Below are positions 60,218-64,000 of a stretch of 64,000 nt of DNA, in pieces; position 1 is the stretch's first letter; each line of letters opens with the position of its first letter. The notes beneath the pieces were generated by a model. The model searched no databases. It was not told the origin of the DNA and saw only the letters and a program-made list of their open reading frames with translations. The stretch is taken from NCBI GenBank assembly GCA_028279405.1, contig JANQNU010000036.1, forward strand, positions 310,001-374,000, in the 5' to 3' direction. This stretch comes from Phycisphaerae bacterium (lineage in GTDB: Bacteria > Planctomycetota > Phycisphaerae > UBA1845 > Fen-1342). The position numbers and the translations under genes were made by a program.

Positions 60218-62289
60218 CGCGCCTTTGCGTGCTTACCCTTAAGGGCATTGTTGATGCCGGGGATGTCGTCGGCCCCGGCGTGCACCTCGATCGACGAGCC
60301 GTCGAAATCATCGCCGATCGGTTCGGCACGGCCGCCGAGGTGTGCGGCGAGGAAGCCTTCGGTCACGGCCCAGAACGCGAGGCTGTTTTCGGGCCGCGCA
60401 AAGCCGTGTCCCTCGTCAGGAAACAGCACGTACGTCACCGGGATCTGCTTCTCGCGCATCTCGCGGACGATCTGGTCGGACTCGGCCTGTTTGACCCGCG
60501 GGTCGTTGGCGCCTTGTCCGATCAGCAGCGGGCAGCGGATCTGATTGACATAGGTCAGTGGGGATCGTTCGTGCAGCAGCTTGCGACCCTCCTCCGTGCG
60601 CGGATCGCCGACGCGTTGCGCGAACATGTCGAGCATCGGCTTCCAGTAAGGCGGAATCGAGTCGATCAGCGTGGCGAGGTTGGACGGGCCGACGATATCG
60701 ACGCCACAGCAGAAGATCTCGGGCGTATTGGTGACGCCCCACAGGGTCGCGTATCCGCCGTAACTGCCGCCCATGATCGCCACCCTTTTTGGGTCGGCGA
60801 TCTTCTGCTCGATTGCCCATGCGACGCCGTCCAGTAGATCGTCGTGCATCGACCGGCCCCACTGACGGTCGGCTGCGTTGATGAATGCCTTGCCGAATCC
60901 GGTCGAGCCCCGGAAGTTCACGCTCAGCACGGCGTAGCCGCGGTTTGTCAGCCACTGGTGCAGCGAATCGTATCCCCAATCGTCCCGTGCCCAGGGGCCG
61001 CCATGGACCAGCAGCACCATCGGGAGCGGCTTGTCTGGCCGGCCCGTGCGGTCCGCGTCGCTGCCCGGCGGCAACGAGAGGTAGCTGACCAACTTCTGCC
61101 CGTCGCGGGCATTCAGGACACGTGGGTGCATCGTCGCGAGTTGCCGGCCCTCGAGCGCCGGCCGGTTGGTGAACAGGAAGCTGCCGTCCTTTTTCTGCCG
61201 ATCGTAGTAGTAGTACCGCACCGGGCCGTCGTCGACGACGTACTCGACGATCCAGTAACGGTCGTCGAGAGAACGGTCCTCGACCGAGAAATCTCCGTTA
61301 CAGAGTGTCTTGAGACGCTCGAGGTCGGCTTCGATCGATGGATCGACAGTTTTCCAGACGGCGCGCTGGTAGTCGAACCGTACCGCCTCGACGGCGCGCG
61401 TCCGCGGATGCCGCATCGTACTCCCGGCATCCGCCCGCTCGTCCTCGGCGAGCACCTTGCGGCTTCCGTTGGCGAGGTCGATTGCGATGCAGGCCGCGGT
61501 GTTCCGATCCCGGCTGTCGATCATGTAGAGGGTCGTGCCGGCTTCGTCCAGACCGATTGGATGGGTCGTGAGCGCATCCTCGTGCGGGATCGAGAGGAAC
61601 GGCTCGAACGCCTCTTCTGCGGTATGGCGCATCAGGTCCATTCCGCCGTCCGGTCGCATTCGCGAAGCAAACCGGACGCGATAGTCGCTGTCGGCCAGGA
61701 AGTCCAGAAATCCGGGGTTCTCGATCAAACGAGTGCGTGCCCCGGTGCGGATGTCGACGCGGTAGAGGTCGTGCAGGTTCGGATCGCGGTCATTCATCGC
61801 GATCAGGATCTCGTTCGGGAACCGCTGGCTCACCTGCTCGACCCGTGCCTGGATGCTCTTCAGGGGCGTCAGGTCACGACTCTCGCGGGTCTCGACATTG
61901 ACCGCGTACACGTGCCAGTTTTCGTCGCCGCCGACGTCCTGAAGGTATAGCACATGCTCGTTGTCCCAGGCCCAGAAGTAGCGACGAATGCCGCGATCGC
62001 GGTCACTGGTAACCGGTTTTGCCCGAGCCGGATCGTCCGCCGGACCGACCCAGACGTTTAGCACGCCGGCGTCCGGCGCCAGGAAGCTGACCCGTTTTCC
62101 GTCGGGGCTCACCTGGGCAGCGGCCCGTTCGGGGTTGCCGAAGAGGATCTGGCGCGGGATCAGCGGTTGCGTCGTGTTCATGAGATTCTCGGCGTTCGCG
62201 GGTATCGACAAGCCTGTACACCAAGCTGCGGCCAGGTAGACGAGGCCGCGGGCCGGACCGGAGCGCCGGTCCGCTACGTCTGAATTCAT
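60214..62289 (-). CDS. Exported S9-family prolyl oligopeptidase
   Basis: The 691-residue protein has an N-terminal signal (GLVYLAAAWCTGLSIPANA), a beta-propeller (about 45-400; VSPDGKRVSFLAPDAG, WAWDNEHVLYLQD) and an alpha/beta-hydrolase domain (about 410-660) with nucleophile motif GGSYGGY, Asp in GANDPRV and His in DEGHGFARPEN. These are the S9 triad. GGAG lies 6 bases before the ATG. A tail of about 35 residues follows the hydrolase. It probably digests peptides in the periplasm. Confidence 0.93.
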   Translation of the reverse strand: MNSDVADRRSGPARGLVYLAAAWCTGLSIPANAENLMNTTQPLIPRQILFGNPERAAAQVSPDGKRVSFLAPDAGVLNVWVGPADDPARAKPVTSDRDRGIRRYFWAWDNEHVLYLQDVGGDENWHVYAVNVETRESRDLTPLKSIQARVEQVSQRFPNEILIAMNDRDPNLHDLYRVDIRTGARTRLIENPGFLDFLADSDYRVRFASRMRPDGGMDLMRHTAEEAFEPFLSIPHEDALTTHPIGLDEAGTTLYMIDSRDRNTAACIAIDLANGSRKVLAEDERADAGSTMRHPRTRAVEAVRFDYQRAVWKTVDPSIEADLERLKTLCNGDFSVEDRSLDDRYWIVEYVVDDGPVRYYYYDRQKKDGSFLFTNRPALEGRQLATMHPRVLNARDGQKLVSYLSLPPGSDADRTGRPDKPLPMVLLVHGGPWARDDWGYDSLHQWLTNRGYAVLSVNFRGSTGFGKAFINAADRQWGRSMHDDLLDGVAWAIEQKIADPKRVAIMGGSYGGYATLWGVTNTPEIFCCGVDIVGPSNLATLIDSIPPYWKPMLDMFAQRVGDPRTEEGRKLLHERSPLTYVNQIRCPLLIGQGANDPRVKQAESDQIVREMREKQIPVTYVLFPDEGHGFARPENSLAFWAVTEGFLAAHLGGRAEPIGDDFDGSSIEVHAGADDIPGINNALKGKHAKAR

Positions 62290-62596
62290 CCTGATCTCCT
62301 TAATCCGGTCGAGATGATGATCGGTCGCGGCCCGGAAAAGTCAAATCCGGCGACCCCCCATTTGTCCGCGATGCCAATGAGAGAGACAACGCTGTCGACG
62401 CGAACCTGTCAGAATCGCCGATTGTCACGATCGAACCTCTCGACAGACCTGCCCGCCAGGCCCGGGGGGGGGGCGGAGGCCGGCGGTTGTTGACAGGCAC
62501 GCGGTTTGTGGGTTGTCTATGACGGGGTTGCGTCCGATGATCGTCTTGGATGGTCGCGGGACGGGATCGGTCTTTATTGCAGGCGGAAGGATCAGC
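62290..62596. other. Divergent gap before the MoxR gene
   Basis: About 300 bases between the peptidase and MoxR genes. A TTGACA at about 62488 could be part of a promoter for the MoxR gene, but no good -10 box stands 17 bases on. An in-frame start for MoxR at 62513 is possible but less likely than 62597. A G-run of nine bases occurs at 62465. Confidence 0.35.
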
Positions 62597-63595
62597 ATGG
62601 CCGCGACTCATGTGGAAGTGCAGCAGATTGGCGAACTCGTCCGCAGTCAGGCGGAGCATTTCGAGAGGCTCCTGACCGAGATGCGCCGCGTCATCGTTGG
62701 GCAGGAGGCGCTACTTCGCAAGCTTCTGATCGGGCTGCTGTCGGACGGGCACATTCTGTTGGAGGGCGTTCCCGGGCTCGCCAAGACGACTGCCGTCGCG
62801 ACGTTGGCCCGCGCGATCAAGACCACTTTTCGGCGAATCCAGTTCACGCCCGACCTGCTCCCGGCGGACATCCTCGGAACCCAGATCTTTCAGCCTGCCA
62901 CGGCCACATTCAAGGTCAAGCGCGGGCCGGTCTTTGCCAACATCGTGCTCGCGGATGAGATCAACCGAGCACCCGCCAAGGTTCAGAGCGCGATGCTCGA
63001 GGCGATGCAGGAGAGGCAGGTGACGATCGGCGAGGAGACCTTCGCATTGGAGCAGCCGTTCCTGGTGCTCGCGACGCAGAATCCGATCGAGCAGGAGGGC
63101 ACCTACCCGCTCCCGGAGGCGCAGGTCGACCGCTTCATGCTCAAGGTCGTGATCGACTATCCGACGCAGGAAGAGGAGCGACGGATTCTCGATCGGATGG
63201 CCACCGTTCGGCGGGCGCCTGAGATCCAGCCGGTAATCGAGCCCCAGCAGATCCTCGATGCCCGTCGGGTGGTCGACGAGATCTTCATGGACGACAAGGT
63301 CAAGGACTACATCGTCGCGCTCGTGCATGCCACGCGCACGCCGCGCGATCTCGGGCTCGACGTTGCCGACTGGATCGAGTTCGGCGCCTCCCCCCGGGCC
63401 ACGATCTACCTCGCACTTGGAGCGCGGGCAGCGGCGTTCCTGGCCGGTCGCGGCTACGTGACGCCGCAGGACGTGAAGGACATCGCACCCGACGTGCTCC
63501 GTCACCGGGTGATCATCAGCTACGAAGCCGAGGCCATGGAAAAGACCAGCGACGACGTCATACGGCACATCCTGGATCACGTCGAAGTGCCGTAA
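62597..63595 (+). CDS. MoxR-type AAA+ ATPase
   Basis: AAGGA lies 6 bases before the ATG at 62597. The 332-residue protein has Walker A LEGVPGLAKTT, Walker B VLADEINRAPAKVQSAMLEAMQE, sensor 1 LATQNPIEQEGTYPLPEAQVDRF and the C-terminal lid (GASPRATIYLALGARAAA). MoxR ATPases act with vWA-domain partners to activate or assemble protein complexes; these usually follow the gene, but here a purF gene on the other strand comes next, so no partner is seen within the window. Confidence 0.92.
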   Translation: MAATHVEVQQIGELVRSQAEHFERLLTEMRRVIVGQEALLRKLLIGLLSDGHILLEGVPGLAKTTAVATLARAIKTTFRRIQFTPDLLPADILGTQIFQPATATFKVKRGPVFANIVLADEINRAPAKVQSAMLEAMQERQVTIGEETFALEQPFLVLATQNPIEQEGTYPLPEAQVDRFMLKVVIDYPTQEEERRILDRMATVRRAPEIQPVIEPQQILDARRVVDEIFMDDKVKDYIVALVHATRTPRDLGLDVADWIEFGASPRATIYLALGARAAAFLAGRGYVTPQDVKDIAPDVLRHRVIISYEAEAMEKTSDDVIRHILDHVEVP

Positions 63596-63614
63596 TCTGT
63601 CGCCAATACAACGG

Positions 63615-64000
63615 TTATGCCCCGTTCTTGCCGTTGCCGGGCTGCGGTTGCGGCTGCGGTTCGAAGAAGCGCAGCTGATTGCGCTCGAACACGTCCTTCT
63701 GGAACGAGGGGTCGATCGGGATGGGGTACTGACCCGAGAAGCATGCCGTGCAGTAGTGCTCCCGTTTCCCCTGTACACAGGACAGCATTCCATCCTGAGA
63801 CAAATAGGCCAGTGAATCGACACCCAGATACTTACGGATTTCGTCGACCGTGCGTTTGCTGGCGATCAACTCGTCCCGACTGGGAAAATCAATTCCGTAG
63901 TAACAGGGGTGCATGATGGGCGGACTTGCGACCCGCAGGTGAATCTCGCGCGCGCCGGCGCGACGCAAGGCGTCCATTTTCCCACGCGTGGTCGTTCCTC
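63615..64000 (-). CDS. purF: Amidophosphoribosyltransferase, C-terminal part
   Basis: The gene runs off the right edge; about 128 residues are visible. They begin GTTTRGKMDALRRAGA, the PRPP-loop region of PurF, then REIHLRVASPPIMHPCYYGIDFP, DEIRKYLGVDSLAYLS and the Cys-containing HYCTACFSGQYPIP. It ends in a Pro/Gln-rich tail (PQPQPQPGNGKNGA). PurF makes phosphoribosylamine, the first step of purine synthesis. It converges with the MoxR gene, 19 bases apart. Confidence 0.93.
   Translation of the reverse strand, partial: GTTTRGKMDALRRAGAREIHLRVASPPIMHPCYYGIDFPSRDELIASKRTVDEIRKYLGVDSLAYLSQDGMLSCVQGKREHYCTACFSGQYPIPIDPSFQKDVFERNQLRFFEPQPQPQPGNGKNGA

Noticed and set aside
62711-63823. Long minus-strand frame antisense to MoxR
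   Set aside because: It is a shadow of the strongly biased MoxR coding strand and runs into the purF end.

Overview
The window (about 58-60% GC by eye, close-packed genes on both strands) reads as a chromosome segment of a Gram-negative planctomycete, probably of the Phycisphaerae side. The markers are a type II secretion operon, secreted proteins ending in a planctomycete-style paired dockerin, an HYExAFE-type protein, two ECF sigma factors of the TIGR02999-like planctomycete type each followed by a large Ser/Thr kinase, a PEP-CTERM protein, and KdsA (Kdo synthesis, so an outer membrane with LPS). No species can be named from the sequence.

Layout. 1-5.2 kb: end of a type II secretion operon in the order F(partial)-G-H-I-J-K-C-L-M, most genes overlapping by a few bases. 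5.2-8.7 kb: two minus-strand secreted dockerin proteins, the larger with hyalin-type repeats. 9.3-13.6 kb: ECF sigma, TPR kinase and a DedA/VTT-type membrane protein. 13.9-22.4 kb: a second sigma-kinase module in which the kinase is fused to a formylglycine-generating-enzyme-like domain and is followed by five genes of unknown function: a 564-residue protein, a beta-rich protein whose C-terminal third resembles the end of a gasdermin pore-forming domain, two lipoproteins and an exported protein. 22.4-25.8 kb: a gene-poor stretch with dispersed repeats, a GNAT acetyltransferase, a radical SAM/SPASM protein and a small membrane protein.

26.0-51.4 kb is an accessory (defence-island-like) region bracketed by two tyrosine recombinases, the right one next to tRNA-Arg(UCU). 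It holds: a divergent sigma factor/small protein/ImmA-IrrE peptidase operon; a complete type II-short CBASS (CD-NTase, E2-like protein, patatin phospholipase CapV); a HerA-type ATPase fused to a PD-(D/E)XK-like nuclease, a HARE-HTH protein, a DNA methyltransferase, a wHTH/PIN-like/two-TM protein and an M48 membrane protease; and a tight operon of small membrane protein, Cys-rich protein, HerA ATPase, membrane-anchored nuclease, small membrane protein, GrpE, Hsp70, vWA protein and excisionase-like HTH. The last operon (42.3-48.6 kb) is the best candidate for an undescribed system: the same HerA-wHTH-nuclease architecture occurs fused at 32.9 kb and split here, where it is wired to a dedicated Hsp70/GrpE/vWA set.

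51.3-52.7 kb: the tRNA 3' half is repeated perfectly (43 bp) 1.29 kb downstream, enclosing an FMN azoreductase gene, so this looks like a small tRNA-targeted insertion. 52.7-64 kb returns to ordinary chromosome: PEP-CTERM protein, PadR regulator with a membrane partner, erythromycin-esterase-family protein, HYExAFE protein, aspartate kinase, cysteine dioxygenase, KdsA, S9 peptidase, MoxR ATPase and the 3' end of purF. Functions are assigned by reading motifs; no database search was possible.
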